NCBI RefSeq assembly: GCF_000400465.1
Contig: NW_008806280.1
Span: 62,001-126,000 of the forward strand
Direction: 5' to 3'
Source: Wallemia ichthyophaga EXF-994
Taxonomy: Eukaryota > Basidiomycota > Wallemiomycetes > Wallemiales > Wallemiaceae
Length of the DNA stretch: 64,000 bases
Each line of letters opens with the position of its first letter. The stretch's first letter is position 1. Below the pieces are notes generated by a model. The model ran no database searches. It was given only the letters and a program-made list of their open reading frames with translations, and was not told the DNA's origin. A program made the translations under genes and the position numbers. Shown piece by piece: positions 34,870-44,565 of the stretch.

Positions 34870-35157
34870 TCAAACGGCGTCGACTAGCTTTGGACCTTCT
34901 CTATTGGGATGCTGCTGATGCTGCTGATGCTGCTGTCGTTGAGGTGCTGGTTCAGCCCTTGCTTCGTGCCTCTGATTACGCTCATTATTTAGGCCAGAGA
35001 GGAGATTATTGATGAGCTTATAGCGCTGCTCAACCAGGTCATGCTCTACATCATTATCGTCCATTCTTCGAGTGCGTTTGCTTGTGCTGGTTGCTTGGCT
35101 GTCGCTGGGCTTGCACACATCACTACTCCCATCACTCCCAGACCTTTTTCGGTTCAT
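34870..35157 (-). CDS. Small hydrophilic hypothetical protein
   Basis: Open frame of 95 residues from MNRKRSGSDGSSD. The basic KRTRR suggests a nuclear signal. A helical stretch VEQRYKLINNLLSGLNNERN is followed by a Gln/His repeat (encoded by GCTGCTGAT units on the plus strand) and EGPKLVDAV at the end. It starts 66 bp from the divergent IML2-like gene. No domain is recognised. Confidence 0.5.
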   Translation of the reverse strand: MNRKRSGSDGSSDVCKPSDSQATSTSKRTRRMDDNDVEHDLVEQRYKLINNLLSGLNNERNQRHEARAEPAPQRQQHQQHQQHPNREGPKLVDAV

Positions 35158-35223
35158 AATATTTGACCTTTGATATTTTGGATGAAGATCACTCCTTTTA
35201 ACCAAATACACTGCTAAAATTGA

Positions 35224-37864
35224 ATGGAAATCAAAGAATTAATAGAAGGTATGCATGTTTTATATCTTCTGAATATAAGTAACGCTTTCATAGCCACAGA
35301 GGGCTTCAACTTGCTTTTCAATGATAAGATTGAGGAGTCGACACGCGAGCTATCCAAACACAATAATGCGTTTGGTAAAACTGGATTAGGAATTATTCTC
35401 TTCTTACAAGCTGCGTTGGGTATGGAGGATGGCATGATGGAAAGGGCACAGGATCAACTTCTCCAGGCCGAGAAAGCTGCCGACTCTGCCAAGAGAGAGT
35501 GCAGCAATGCAAAGCACAATAAGACTAGATTCGCTAGCGCTGCTCCTTATGTGTGACTGATCACTCGTACAAAACAGCAACCTAACAGCTCCTCACAGGA
35601 GCTACTTGTAGCTGCGAATGTAATTGGGCAATCTATGACTCAGATTTTAACGGAATCCTCTGTTGAAATGATCAAAGCCATTTACAAAGTTGGTTGATTA
35701 CTCATACACGCCCACCCGCACTAATTTTAGAACAGCTCAACAGATCCTATAAGCTGTACAACAACTCGTTCCTCACAGTCTTCCCTGGTGGCGCTGCGTC
35801 TCTGCCAGACACTCCAATAGCTTCTCCTTCGCTATCGAGACAACAATCCACCCAAACACTCAACAAACCAGCCCCACCAAAGCCACAGAAAAGCTTCCTC
35901 GCAAAGAAGTTTGGTAGCTTCTTAGGCGGGGCTGGTGGTGGCACAAATACCGCTCAAATCACCACTCCTCAACCGCCATCCGATGAAGTTGAGGAATTTG
36001 TCATGTCTGGTGCTTGTTTCGGATTCGGATTGTTCGGTTTGGTATTCTCGCTTATGCCGCCAAAGCTGTAGGTTATTTGTGTAATAGCTCCACTGTATAC
36101 TCACTCCATTAAGGAAGAAGCTAATTAACGTTTTTGGGTTCAAGAGCGATAGGAAGGAGGCCCTCAAGGCGTTAAGTCTGAGTGCTAGCTACAAAGATGT
36201 TCACTCATCCTTCGCTGCACTCACCCTCCTCTTCTACACCTCATCCACACTACTTCTTGCTGGTTGGAATGCTGATTCAGAAAATGACATGCGCATGTTC
36301 GAGAAAATTTTGAAAAGGTGCGTCTCATTTTGAACTACAGTCACTATTGAGACGATTTATCAGTTGTGAAGAAAGGTGAGCGTCGACGGGATACAAAGAT
36401 GTATATTCACATCCACAGATATCCAGACGGCACCCTATGGACGCTCAACAGAGCCAAACTGGAGCGTATAAATGGAAATGCTGACAAGGCCCTTGAAATT
36501 TTGGGTAGTACGCTCAACAAAGATGGCGGCTTCCCTCAGGCTGAGGTAATTATAGTTTTTGAATACGCTTGGCTCCTGCTCGCCGAGAATAGGTGGGTTG
36601 CTTTTGTGTTCTAGGATACGCTAACAAACCAACTAGATACCAAGATTCTGCACAATACTTCCTTCATCTGATGAAACTCAATTCGTGGTCACACGCCACA
36701 TACACTCTCTTGGCAGCTGGCTGTCATTTGTCCCATGCGCAGGAGGTAGACACAGAGGAGAACCACGCCAAAGCGCACGAGGAGTTTATGAAGGCAAGTC
36801 TGCGTGGTGTGGATAGAGAGGGTATATGAGCTGACATGATCTCTAGGTGCCCAGTCTCCTCAACGCGAAGAAACTCGGTGGACGTAATATGCCAATGGAG
36901 GATGTGAGAAGGGGTTTGAATTGTGACTGATCAACTAACCAAATCGCCCACACAGTTTGCACAGCGCAAAATAGCATTCTGGAAGCGTAAGCATGAGCGC
37001 CGTGTCGGTGCATGCGCGAAACAGGGCATTAGTGTCGATCCTGAGCGATGGGATTTGGCCATTAAGGTAATTTGGGATGTTGGTAGGAATACACACACAC
37101 ATACTCACACATACTCCAGATTAGTCCGGCAGATGTGAGTGGAGTTTGTATGGCTGGTCTTCACTTGCAGCTGACGCACGTGGTAGGAAATGGCATGTTT
37201 CTGGAACAGCTATGGGAAGATAACACGTCACGCTGCTATCAAGCACATGGAATCTTTGTGTCAACTCACACCTGCACCTCTGATCGAGACTCACCTAGTC
37301 GACATGACCAAGGCGGAGGGCAGCGCAGGTGCAGGTGCAGGCACAATGGAAGATCTGGACACACTCGACGAGAAGGCTGTAAGATGTCTTCTTCTCGGAA
37401 TTCTCCATCGCGCTATCGGAGAGCTGGCCTTGTCTCGCAGATACCTCGACGAGTGTGTGTCTTACAGAGGGCAGATCACTGACGATACTTGGGCGCCTGC
37501 ATTTGCGGCTTACGAGTTAGCGGTGTTGGAGCTGAACGAATGCGACAGACTGACAGCTAAGAGTAGGTCGGACAGCGGTACACCAGATTCCTCAGCTGCG
37601 TCCTTCTCCACGGCGAGGGAGGGCGAAGATGCAGAGGGTGAGAAGGCTGAGAAGGCTGAGACGGATGAAAAGACAGTCGAACCATCCACCGCAAAGACGT
37701 CCAAGGATATCTGGAAGAGGGGTATCGACGCTAGTGAGAAACACCTCGCTCTGGTTGCCTCAGGAGAGTTTGGGACTACGTACGATCTCGAAGGTCGTCA
37801 AGGCACAAGAATGTATTTACTAAAGGATGAGATACAGACCAAAAAGGCACAGATGGAGTTGTGA
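35224..37864 (+). CDS. IML2-like TPR protein (DUF3808 / TTC39 family)
   Basis: Many short exons; roughly 730 residues. The family signature is seen in ATEGFNLLFNDKIEESTREL near the start, ALGMEDGMMERAQDQLLQAE, the glycine-rich FGFGLFGLVFSLMPPKL, then TLLFYTSSTLLLAGW, YPDGTLWTLNRAKLERINGN and later TPR-like helices (LLAAGCHLSH, LLLGILHRAIG). Yeast Iml2 acts in lipid-droplet-linked clearance of inclusion bodies and may be on outer mitochondrial membrane. The first intron (35251-35295, 45 nt) is a multiple of three and stop-free, and is removed here because the spliced form matches the family better. Exact exon borders in the middle are approximate. Confidence 0.78.
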
Positions 37865-37923
37865 GGGTGGTAAAACTGCTTTTTTTTGTTGCTCTTGTAC
37901 ACAGTTACGTTTCTTTGCTACTC

Positions 37924-38124
37924 TCAGAAAATACTCCCGCTCTGTTTGTATTTGCTAAACCAAAGAGTGAAAATTGTGAGACACAAGACGAGGATGATGG
38001 AGTTGAGGGATTTGTAGAGCTGCTGGTACGCAGGATTGTGGATTGGGTAGGATTTGTATATTACATGCCATTGTCTGAGCGAGTAGCCGATGGAGAGCGC
38101 TGCGAAGATGTACACGGTGCCCAT
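37924..38124 (-). CDS. Possible small two-span membrane protein
   Basis: A 66-residue frame from MGTVYIFAALSIGYSLRQWH has an N-terminal hydrophobic segment and a second one, LNSIILVLCLTIFTLWF, separated by a polar loop. It lies between IML2 (convergent) and the folylpolyglutamate synthase gene. An overlapping plus-strand frame is also open. The hydrophobic pattern fits a small organelle membrane subunit, but I cannot assign a family. Confidence 0.35.
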   Translation of the reverse strand: MGTVYIFAALSIGYSLRQWHVIYKSYPIHNPAYQQLYKSLNSIILVLCLTIFTLWFSKYKQSGSIF

Positions 38125-38270
38125 GTTGGGTGTTTGGATGCGAGTGGGGGTGTGGGTTTGTGGATTTATATACACAAAATGCAAATTTTAGCAGCGAGAA
38201 ATGCAATTCATTTAAATTATAGAGTACTCTAGCTAATCTATAGAGACAAAAAAAAAGTGAGTCAGACATA

Positions 38271-39872
38271 TCACAGCGCAACATCAGCCAAGCGCGCAAC
38301 CTCAATAACGCCACCGACGAGATGGAGTGAGCCGCAGACGAGGATGTGTGTGTGTGAGTGTGGATTATTGGTACTATTCACACTCAGGCTCTCACTCCTA
38401 TCGATATAATCCACAGCAGCCTCGATCGACGGTAGTACTTCAACGCAGCCTTTGAATTGGGGGAGGAGGGAGTTCCACGCCGCTTTGAGCTCATGTTGAA
38501 CCTCTAATTCCTGTATAGTGAGTACGTCTACATTCCTAGCCGTGAGATCGCTGGCAAACTCGCCCGACGTGTAGGTCAGATTGGTGCAGAAAATGACCGA
38601 GGTGAAGAGTGTTTCCATGTTCGCGCCCGCTGCGGTGAGGTAGGCAGCGACCACGCCGAGCAGCTCGGTCGGTGACCTGCCCTTAGTGCAGTTAAAGATG
38701 AGGTGAGTGCGAGTGTGTTGTTGTGGCTGCTCCACCTCCAGCTCCCGTTCCCGCCGCGCTCTCACAACCCCGCCGAACCACTGCATGCATGCAGTGAGGC
38801 TGTCAGCGGTATGGCTGCCATCAAGAAACCACGTCGTGCTTGGCCGTCTTGGATCTACCACCGTCTGGCACCTTCCTGGCCACCTAGCCTTTGTGAGACC
38901 GTCGACGAACACCTGCGGAAGACCATTTCTCCAATCGTGCCCCTCTAGCTCACCTTTCCAGCTAGCGAACTTGTTGCTCTTTCCCGCATTCACAAAAGCA
39001 CGCACGACATCGACGGCCAGTCGCGCATTAAGCGCCTGGTGCACACCGGGCAGGCCGAGGGGGAGTGAGAGGGTGTGATTAGCGGGAGCATCGCGTGTGT
39101 CGACTACGCCGAAAGGGGCATTGACGCGCTGAGCACACTCCGCCAGAACGGCCTCGCCATCTTCGGGCTGAGGGACGGTGAGTGCCGCGGCGCCTGCTTT
39201 GTATATCCCCCCTTTATTGAGGGCTATCGCGCGAATAGTCCCGCCTAGCAAAGCCGTGTGGTCGAGACCAAGACTGCTCACAGCTGCTACTGCCGGCGCG
39301 GGGACTATGTTGGTGCAGTCGAGCGACCCCCCAATACCGACTTCGAGGACGGTCGCGTCTACGTCTTCGGCGAGGAACGTGTGGAAAGCTACGAGCGTCA
39401 TGAAGCGGAAGTAAGCGGGTTTGGGGAGAGTGGACGTGGAGTGTGTGTTGTTGACGCTGTCCACGTCGCTCACCTCATCCTCGCCCACGCCATCCAAAGC
39501 CATCCACACGTCAAAAAAGTACTTGGCGAAACGCTCTTCGCTGAGTGGGTGGCCATTGATGCGTATACGCTCGCGGACGGCTACGAGGTGCGGGGAGGTG
39601 TACAGACCCACGCTGGCGTGTGGATTGAGGGACTGGAGGAGGGACGAGACAAAGGCGGCAGTGGAGCCCTTGCCCTTTGTGCCGGTGATGTGAAGGACGT
39701 TGAGTCTGTTGAGATCGCTTGGCGTGTATCCCATCCGGCGTAGATAGACCTCCATGTCGCGGAGCGTGTGTCCACGACGAGCCTCGCGTGCGCAAGTGGA
39801 AGCGGCGATAGTAGCAGCATTGCTCTGTAGGCTGTTGAGGCATTCGATGGCGTGTTGGTAAGTCTTCTTCAT
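38271..39872 (-). CDS. MET7: Folylpolyglutamate synthase
   Basis: Single exon, 533 residues from MKKTYQHAIECLNSL; the frame upstream has no ATG. The ATP-binding loop is VLHITGTKGKGSTAAFVSSL. Further marks are TSPHLVAVRERIRING, the family block VLEVGIGGSLDCTN, SSLGLDHTALLGGT and WFLDGSHTADSL. The enzyme adds glutamates to folates, keeping them in the cell and making them better cofactors for methionine and thymidylate synthesis. It starts 84 bp from the divergent lumazine synthase gene. The C-terminal part is GC-rich and has no intron. Confidence 0.92.
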   Translation of the reverse strand: MKKTYQHAIECLNSLQSNAATIAASTCAREARRGHTLRDMEVYLRRMGYTPSDLNRLNVLHITGTKGKGSTAAFVSSLLQSLNPHASVGLYTSPHLVAVRERIRINGHPLSEERFAKYFFDVWMALDGVGEDEVSDVDSVNNTHSTSTLPKPAYFRFMTLVAFHTFLAEDVDATVLEVGIGGSLDCTNIVPAPAVAAVSSLGLDHTALLGGTIRAIALNKGGIYKAGAAALTVPQPEDGEAVLAECAQRVNAPFGVVDTRDAPANHTLSLPLGLPGVHQALNARLAVDVVRAFVNAGKSNKFASWKGELEGHDWRNGLPQVFVDGLTKARWPGRCQTVVDPRRPSTTWFLDGSHTADSLTACMQWFGGVVRARRERELEVEQPQQHTRTHLIFNCTKGRSPTELLGVVAAYLTAAGANMETLFTSVIFCTNLTYTSGEFASDLTARNVDVLTIQELEVQHELKAAWNSLLPQFKGCVEVLPSIEAAVDYIDRSESLSVNSTNNPHSHTHILVCGSLHLVGGVIEVARLADVAL

Positions 39873-39956
39873 GGAGTGATATTGATGGTGCTGGACGAAC
39901 AAGTCAACAACTAACAACCATCAACCAATCAACTAAATAACCAATCAACCATCAGA
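39873..39956. promoter_or_regulatory. Divergent promoter between folylpolyglutamate synthase and lumazine synthase
   Basis: The 84 bp between the two ATGs contain a run of short direct repeats of the form CAACCAATCAAC and CAACCATCA, including two CCAAT pentamers. CCAAT is the core bound by HAP/NF-Y complexes. Shared control of the two vitamin-related genes is an inference from spacing alone. Confidence 0.45.
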
Positions 39957-40568
39957 ATGGCCCCCCACTCAATGCCGCAGCCACCCGCTTCTCTCTCCGG
40001 CAGCAATCTCAAGATCGGCATCGTGCACACCCGCTGGAATTCGGAGGTTGTCGATGCACTCGTCCAAGGCACACGCAATCGTCTTCTCTCACTCGGAGTT
40101 AAGCCTGAGAATGTAATTATCCAGCAGATCGCTGGTAGCTGGGAATTACCGATTGCGACCAAGAAGATGATTCTCGCTGGTAGAGTTCAGCAAGGGCATT
40201 CACAGAACCTGCTCTCGGGTTTAGATCCACTCAGCTCTCCAGAGGCTCCGGGCGCATCAACAGACACAGCTTCAGCTACTAAAGTCGGCGAGTTCGACGC
40301 TGTAGTATCTATCGGTGTCCTCGTGAAAGGCAGCACACAACACTTTGAATACATCGCTGGAGCTGCGACTGACGGCCTCATGCGCGTCAGTCTCGATGAG
40401 AACACCCCCGTCGTATTCGGCGTGCTCACTTGCAATAACGAGGAACAGGCTAGAAGCAGAGCGGGTTTGGTGCCAGGTGGCCTCGAAAATCACGGTCCTA
40501 GTTGGGCAGACTCGGCTGTTGAACTCGCTGGTCTATCGGCAAAGTGGAGTAAAGGGGTGTTTGAATGA
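39957..40568 (+). CDS. RIB4: 6,7-dimethyl-8-ribityllumazine synthase
   Basis: Single exon, 203 residues. Family blocks: LKIGIVHTRWNSEVVDALVQG, AGSWELPIATKKM, FDAVVSIGVLVKGSTQHFEYI with the substrate-binding region, and TPVVFGVLTCNNEEQARSRAG. A fungal-type insert of about 30 residues lies between the second and third blocks. It condenses 5-amino-6-ribitylaminouracil with dihydroxybutanone phosphate in riboflavin synthesis. It lacks the long N-terminal extension of some plant forms. Its divergent partner makes folate polyglutamates. Confidence 0.95.
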   Translation: MAPHSMPQPPASLSGSNLKIGIVHTRWNSEVVDALVQGTRNRLLSLGVKPENVIIQQIAGSWELPIATKKMILAGRVQQGHSQNLLSGLDPLSSPEAPGASTDTASATKVGEFDAVVSIGVLVKGSTQHFEYIAGAATDGLMRVSLDENTPVVFGVLTCNNEEQARSRAGLVPGGLENHGPSWADSAVELAGLSAKWSKGVFE

Positions 40569-40757
40569 GTAGTTAGTTTGATAAAGTATACACGCTTAAT
40601 GAATGTGGATATTACAATGGATCGATCCCGTCGAGTTGTCGAATTCGTATAAAGTGGTTCAATGAGTGAATATGCTGCTATCTGGTAGCGCTGTGGTTTT
40701 CCATGACTTTCTATTCTTCTTGATTGTCTATTCTGCTTCTTCTGACCTCTCTAGCCT

Positions 40758-41121
40758 CTAACTATGCGCCCTTCTAGGGAGGTGGAAGAGAAGTGAAGGT
40801 GGACGGTGGAGTGTTTTTACGGGACTGGTGAGGCGTGGGGAGTGGTCGTTGAGTGGAACGCAGAAAGACTGCTGCTTGGTCAAATAACCGTCAAACTCAA
40901 AAGAATTGCTCTGTGAGGTTGAAGAGGACGTTGAGCAAGTTGAAGCAGACGAAGTCGATGAGACTGATGAGGATGATCTCGATCTTTTCTGTCTTTTGGA
41001 GTGTCAGTGCCGTTCCTGCTACTCAAGCCTTGACTTACACTACAGGACGCCCAGGACGCCCAGCTTTGAAAGGGTCAAGGTCTTGGAAAAGACTGTCCGT
41101 CTTGGCTTCCGTAAGCTTCAT
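40758..41121 (-). CDS. Small Ser-rich hypothetical protein, spliced
   Basis: No single long frame reveals this gene. Exon 1 from 41121 encodes MKLTEAKTDSLFQDLDPFKA then GRPGRPVV. A 46-nt intron (GTAAGT donor, CACTGAC branch) joins it to a second exon rich in Ser and Thr, followed by NSFEFDGYLTKQQSF and a Pro/His tail. Total is about 105 residues. The clean splice signals and long open second exon support it. The plus strand has a competing 126-codon frame of poor composition. No domain is recognised. Confidence 0.45.
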
Positions 41122-41530
41122 CTGGGCTGATTATCTAACACTCCACGTCGACGTCGGTAGGGAGCAAGTCTTGTCGATCGAGTTGTCCAGACTGCGCACG
41201 GATGTCAGGCGGGGGCGAGACAACTCTAATTAAGAATATTTTTTAGGGTAAATGGGGATGGGCCATGTTTGACTAGGTGCATTGAAATCGTTCAACGGAA
41301 TTTATGCGTTTGTTGTACATGTGTTATTTATATCGATGTGAAAATTTGTCAGTCCTGACTGTGCAAAGTGGGAAATGAGAGTAGAATAAGTGGGAGATTG
41401 CTAGTATTGCCAAGTGAGTCAATTAAGACAAATGAGCCAGCCATTTGAGTTGAAAGTGTATGCCAGAGTGGAGATATAAACCAATGGAGCCAATGAGCTG
41501 GGTTATAAGCCATATTTGATATTTGGTAAA
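41122..41530. other. Intergenic region without a supported gene
   Basis: About 400 bp between two small minus-strand genes. It should contain the 3' end of the gene at 41531 and the promoter of the gene ending at 40758. Only frames under 65 codons occur. Confidence 0.5.
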
Positions 41531-41833
41531 TCAATAGGACCACTGTGAGCCTGCAGAGTGATCGCTATCGAATGAACTTGTGCTTGTTGTGCTTAATGTG
41601 GACGATGTACTTGTAAGTGAGCTGCTTCGTTGTCTGTTTGAAGCGGCTGAAGCGATACAAGACAATGAATCAGTCCTGCTGAAGGTGCTGAGCGTGTCGA
41701 TATTACTATCACTCCCCCTCAAAACAGCAATTGGCAACGGCTTTGGCAGCGTGTACTTGGATGAACTACGGGAGGGTAAGGGAATGTTATTTGGGATCAG
41801 CTTCAGTGGCGTTGGTGGTTGTCTACGTGGCAT
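41531..41833 (-). CDS. Small Ser/Thr-rich hypothetical protein
   Basis: A 100-residue frame from MPRRQPPTPLKLIPNNIPLP. The front is proline-rich and basic; the rear is a Ser/Thr run ending SFDSDHSAGSQWSY. The frame continues upstream to 41920 but lacks a better ATG and would overlap TAP42. It starts 65 bp from the divergent TAP42 ATG. Composition resembles the product of the next minus-strand gene downstream, but I see no clear sequence homology. Confidence 0.45.
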   Translation of the reverse strand: MPRRQPPTPLKLIPNNIPLPSRSSSKYTLPKPLPIAVLRGSDSNIDTLSTFSRTDSLSCIASAASNRQRSSSLTSTSSTLSTTSTSSFDSDHSAGSQWSY

Positions 41834-41898
41834 TTCAGCGAGTTTAACGACCTGCGTTTTGTTTATCTTTATATCCTGTTGGTGGTTTCGCTTCTCCA

Positions 41899-43005
41899 AT
41901 GACTTGCACAATCCCAACAAAGGAAATTTTAAAAGAAATTATTTCAAGTTATGAATCTGGGGAGAGTGGAGACGAGAATATATTGGATAAAGTCAACTCC
42001 ATCTTGTTTAGACTATCTGCAACTGCGAATACTTCCGATACACACGAGCATCACAGCGAACTCAGTTTAAATAGGTTGAGATATCTTATAGTCTATTATC
42101 TTCATCCAGAATTCATCTACAGTTCTAAATTTGGCAGTGTGGATTTCAGACAATCGAATCTATCGAAATGCCTCAATCTATACACTCAATTCACAGAATT
42201 GTTAGATTCAATTGGTTTTGATGGTATCACTATACACGGTGACTCCAAAGATCCTTCCACTCAGCGTGATTTAAAGATTCAGCGTTTTAAACAGCACAAA
42301 CGGTTGGAATCTGAGGTTTTGGAGTATAAAGAGTTGTTAGAAGATAAGCCTGATAGTGGCTTGTTTCATACCACCTTTAATTCATCTTCTCCCGCTCAGT
42401 CCACCAACCACAAGGACAGTGACGACGACGACGATGACGACGACGATATCCTCCGCGAATACCTCATCAGACTCCTTAAATACCTCTATTCGCTATCGCA
42501 ATCTCAAATCCATTCTATCCATGCTGAATTAGACCTCCTCAGCAACGTCAACAGCAACAGCACAACCGACACACGCACACGCACACAAACCCCTGCAAAC
42601 GATTCGACATGGAGATTGGACAGTGCAGTTAATGCACCCGCCAACAACCTCCTCGACAAAGAAGGCAGACCTACGCGACCATTCACGATAATGCCGCGCG
42701 GTACACACACTACACGACAGCAGATGGCAGATGGCGTGTTTCAACCCAGCCACCGTCTTCCTACAATGACCATTGACGAGTATCTCCAAGACGAGCAGGC
42801 TCGGGGGAATGTTATACAGGGGGGTGGACCTGCGAGTGAGAATCAACCAACTAGCAAGGAACAGCTCCAGCTAGACACTGAGCTCGATGGCACTCTCTTT
42901 GCTCAGCGTGCTCAGGATCAGCAGCGCGCTGACACGGAGAATTGGGCAAGGTATACCGAGGAGGTGGAGAAGGGAAGTGGCAATACTATGGCCAATAATG
43001 GGTAG
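41899..43005 (+). CDS. TAP42: TAP42/IGBP1-family PP2A-associated regulator
   Basis: Single exon, 368 residues. The helical N-terminal half (LNRLRYLIVYYLHPEFIYSS and later LREYLIRLLKYLYSLSQSQI) matches the Tap42/alpha4 domain that binds PP2A-type catalytic subunits. The conserved C-terminal signature is RPFTIMPRGT followed by HRLPTMTIDEYLQDE. An acidic Asp run lies in the middle. Tap42 acts with TOR signalling to control Sit4 and PP2A phosphatases. The gene is intronless here. Confidence 0.92.
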   Translation: MTCTIPTKEILKEIISSYESGESGDENILDKVNSILFRLSATANTSDTHEHHSELSLNRLRYLIVYYLHPEFIYSSKFGSVDFRQSNLSKCLNLYTQFTELLDSIGFDGITIHGDSKDPSTQRDLKIQRFKQHKRLESEVLEYKELLEDKPDSGLFHTTFNSSSPAQSTNHKDSDDDDDDDDDILREYLIRLLKYLYSLSQSQIHSIHAELDLLSNVNSNSTTDTRTRTQTPANDSTWRLDSAVNAPANNLLDKEGRPTRPFTIMPRGTHTTRQQMADGVFQPSHRLPTMTIDEYLQDEQARGNVIQGGGPASENQPTSKEQLQLDTELDGTLFAQRAQDQQRADTENWARYTEEVEKGSGNTMANNG

Positions 43006-43117
43006 AAGAAGTTATTTATAATGGACAATCGATCATCGATCATTAGTGTATCGTTTGTGTGCTTTGTGCAATTGAAAATCTTTCATCGAGTTGAGTGCAG
43101 TGCAGTATGAGTTGGCA

Positions 43118-43146
43118 CTCAGTCTCAGTCTCAGTCTCAGTCTCAG
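43118..43146. repeat. CTCAGT microsatellite
   Basis: Nearly five perfect copies of a CTCAGT unit between TAP42 and the GSKIP-domain gene. It lies in the probable 5' leader of the latter. Confidence 0.85.
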
Positions 43147-43231
43147 TTTTTATCTGTATGTTGTAGACTTGCTGCTCAAAATGCCTCGCAAATGGTAAAA
43201 TCCACTCTATTCTCTGTCTCAAACGATTCAT

Positions 43232-43570
43232 ATGTCAGAAACGCTGCACAACGAACTGTTACTTGCATTGAGTGAACAGTATAACCAGTCTCTAATATCC
43301 TCCTACACACCGATCGATACATGCACAGCGACAGTCGAGCTACTCGAGGGTGTCCAAGTGCGTGTACACATAACCCAATTTGGATATAGCCTGGGGGGCG
43401 GTGGTAGTAGTATTGGCAGTGATAGCAGCAGAAGCAGTAACACCAACACTACCAATCAATCAGAAGACTTAGAAGGCCTCTTACGCGGATGCAGTCCAGC
43501 ATTCAACCAACGCACCACAGCAATTCTGTTGGATAAACTCGATAAATTGGCTAAAGTACAACATAAATAA
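43232..43570 (+). CDS. GSKIP-domain protein (DUF727)
   Basis: Single exon, 112 residues. The ends carry the fold: LLLALSEQYNQSLISSYTPI and TATVELLEGVQVRVHITQFG at the front, EDLEGLLRGCSPAFNQRTTA and LLDKLDKLAKVQ at the back. The back part resembles GSK3-interacting protein (SLLDTLSP-type motif). A Gly/Ser/Asn linker separates the halves. In animals GSKIP binds GSK3 and PKA; in fungi the role of the free domain is unclear. It converges on CSM3 with 28 bp between stops. Confidence 0.65.
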   Translation: MSETLHNELLLALSEQYNQSLISSYTPIDTCTATVELLEGVQVRVHITQFGYSLGGGGSSIGSDSSRSSNTNTTNQSEDLEGLLRGCSPAFNQRTTAILLDKLDKLAKVQHK

Positions 43571-43598
43571 AAAGCTTTCAAGTCATCACGTTATCAGG

Positions 43599-44506
43599 TC
43601 AAAATCCACCCAGCTCCCTCTCTAGCTCTGCCAATGCTTCGTTCTCCAGTGCATCCCTGTCTGCGTCCATCCCGCCCAGTTCATCATCTGGCGGTATGTC
43701 GTCTGGAATGTCATCGTGCGTGTCAGCCTTGTTACGCGGTGGCGGTGGCGGTGGTGATCGCGGTGGCGATGGCGATCTAAATAGGGCATCTTGTTGGTGC
43801 TTCTCTGATGCATTCTCATTGTCGTGTACCTTGTCGTGATCGTTCTCTCCCTCCCGCTCCAGCTCCACACCATCCACACCACCGACACCACCGACACCAC
43901 CGACACCCATTTCACCCCTTCTCAAAGCATCCTTCCACCCCTTTAAAGCAGCCTCCATACGACGCTGATGGCAAATCTTCTCCGTGCGTTCTACGACATC
44001 GCCGAACTGCAATTTAGGGAAAAGTTTATGTGTCCAAAGGTGGTATCTGGCGAGCAGCCTACGCAAATCGGCCCATTCGTGCCCCTTACCTGCGAATTTC
44101 CAGTGAGCGCTATCGTGCATGAGCGCAGGTAAACCGTGTGTGCCGAGGAGTCTGTTCGTTGGTGAGTGAGTCACTCAGACAGTACTCCCACTCCCACTCA
44201 CCTCTCTGCATCTATCTTGGCCACCACGCGTCTAGGTTTGCCTTGAACCGCGCCGTCGTCGTCGTCTTCTCCCCCGGCCGGCTGCTTGGCTGTGGCGAGG
44301 TCGTCGCCTATCGACTCGAATATATCGTCGACTGTTTGCTTGTGTGCGCTGTGGTCGTCGTGTGCTCTTTCATCCTCTCGATCGTTATCCACCTGTGTAT
44401 GCGTGCGCTTACGCGTGCTCGCCGGCGCAACAACGCGCTCCTCGGACATTTCGCGTGCAGGTCTGCGAGTCAGGTTAGGCGGTGCGTCAAAGTCGATGAA
44501 AGACAT
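43599..44506 (-). CDS. CSM3: Replication fork protection complex subunit CSM3/SWI3 (TIPIN)
   Basis: Two exons joined across a 50-nt intron at about 44158-44205; about 285 residues. The conserved Swi3 domain spans the splice: RLLGTHGLPALM, then FAGKGHEWADLRRLLARYHL and LFPKLQFGDVVERTEKICHQ. With Tof1/Swi1 it stabilises stalled replication forks and supports cohesion and checkpoint signalling. The N-terminus is charged; the C-terminus has a Gly-Val repeat (encoded by GGTGTC units near 43880-43910) and an acidic tail. It starts 59 bp from the divergent BET3 gene. Confidence 0.9.
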
Positions 44507-44565
44507 GATCGTGTGTGTAGTGTGTAGTGTGTTGGGAGTGAACGGTGAACACACCACGCACACCA

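Noticed and set aside
34909-34943. GCTGCTGAT repeats as a possible CRISPR-like or regulatory array
   Set aside because: They encode a Gln/His run in a small protein and have no spacers.
37861-38232. 123-codon plus-strand frame after the IML2-like gene
   Set aside because: No family match; the region more likely holds the IML2 3' end and a small minus-strand membrane protein, itself only tentative.
40853-41233. 126-codon plus-strand frame
   Set aside because: A minus-strand spliced gene with good splice signals explains the same DNA better.
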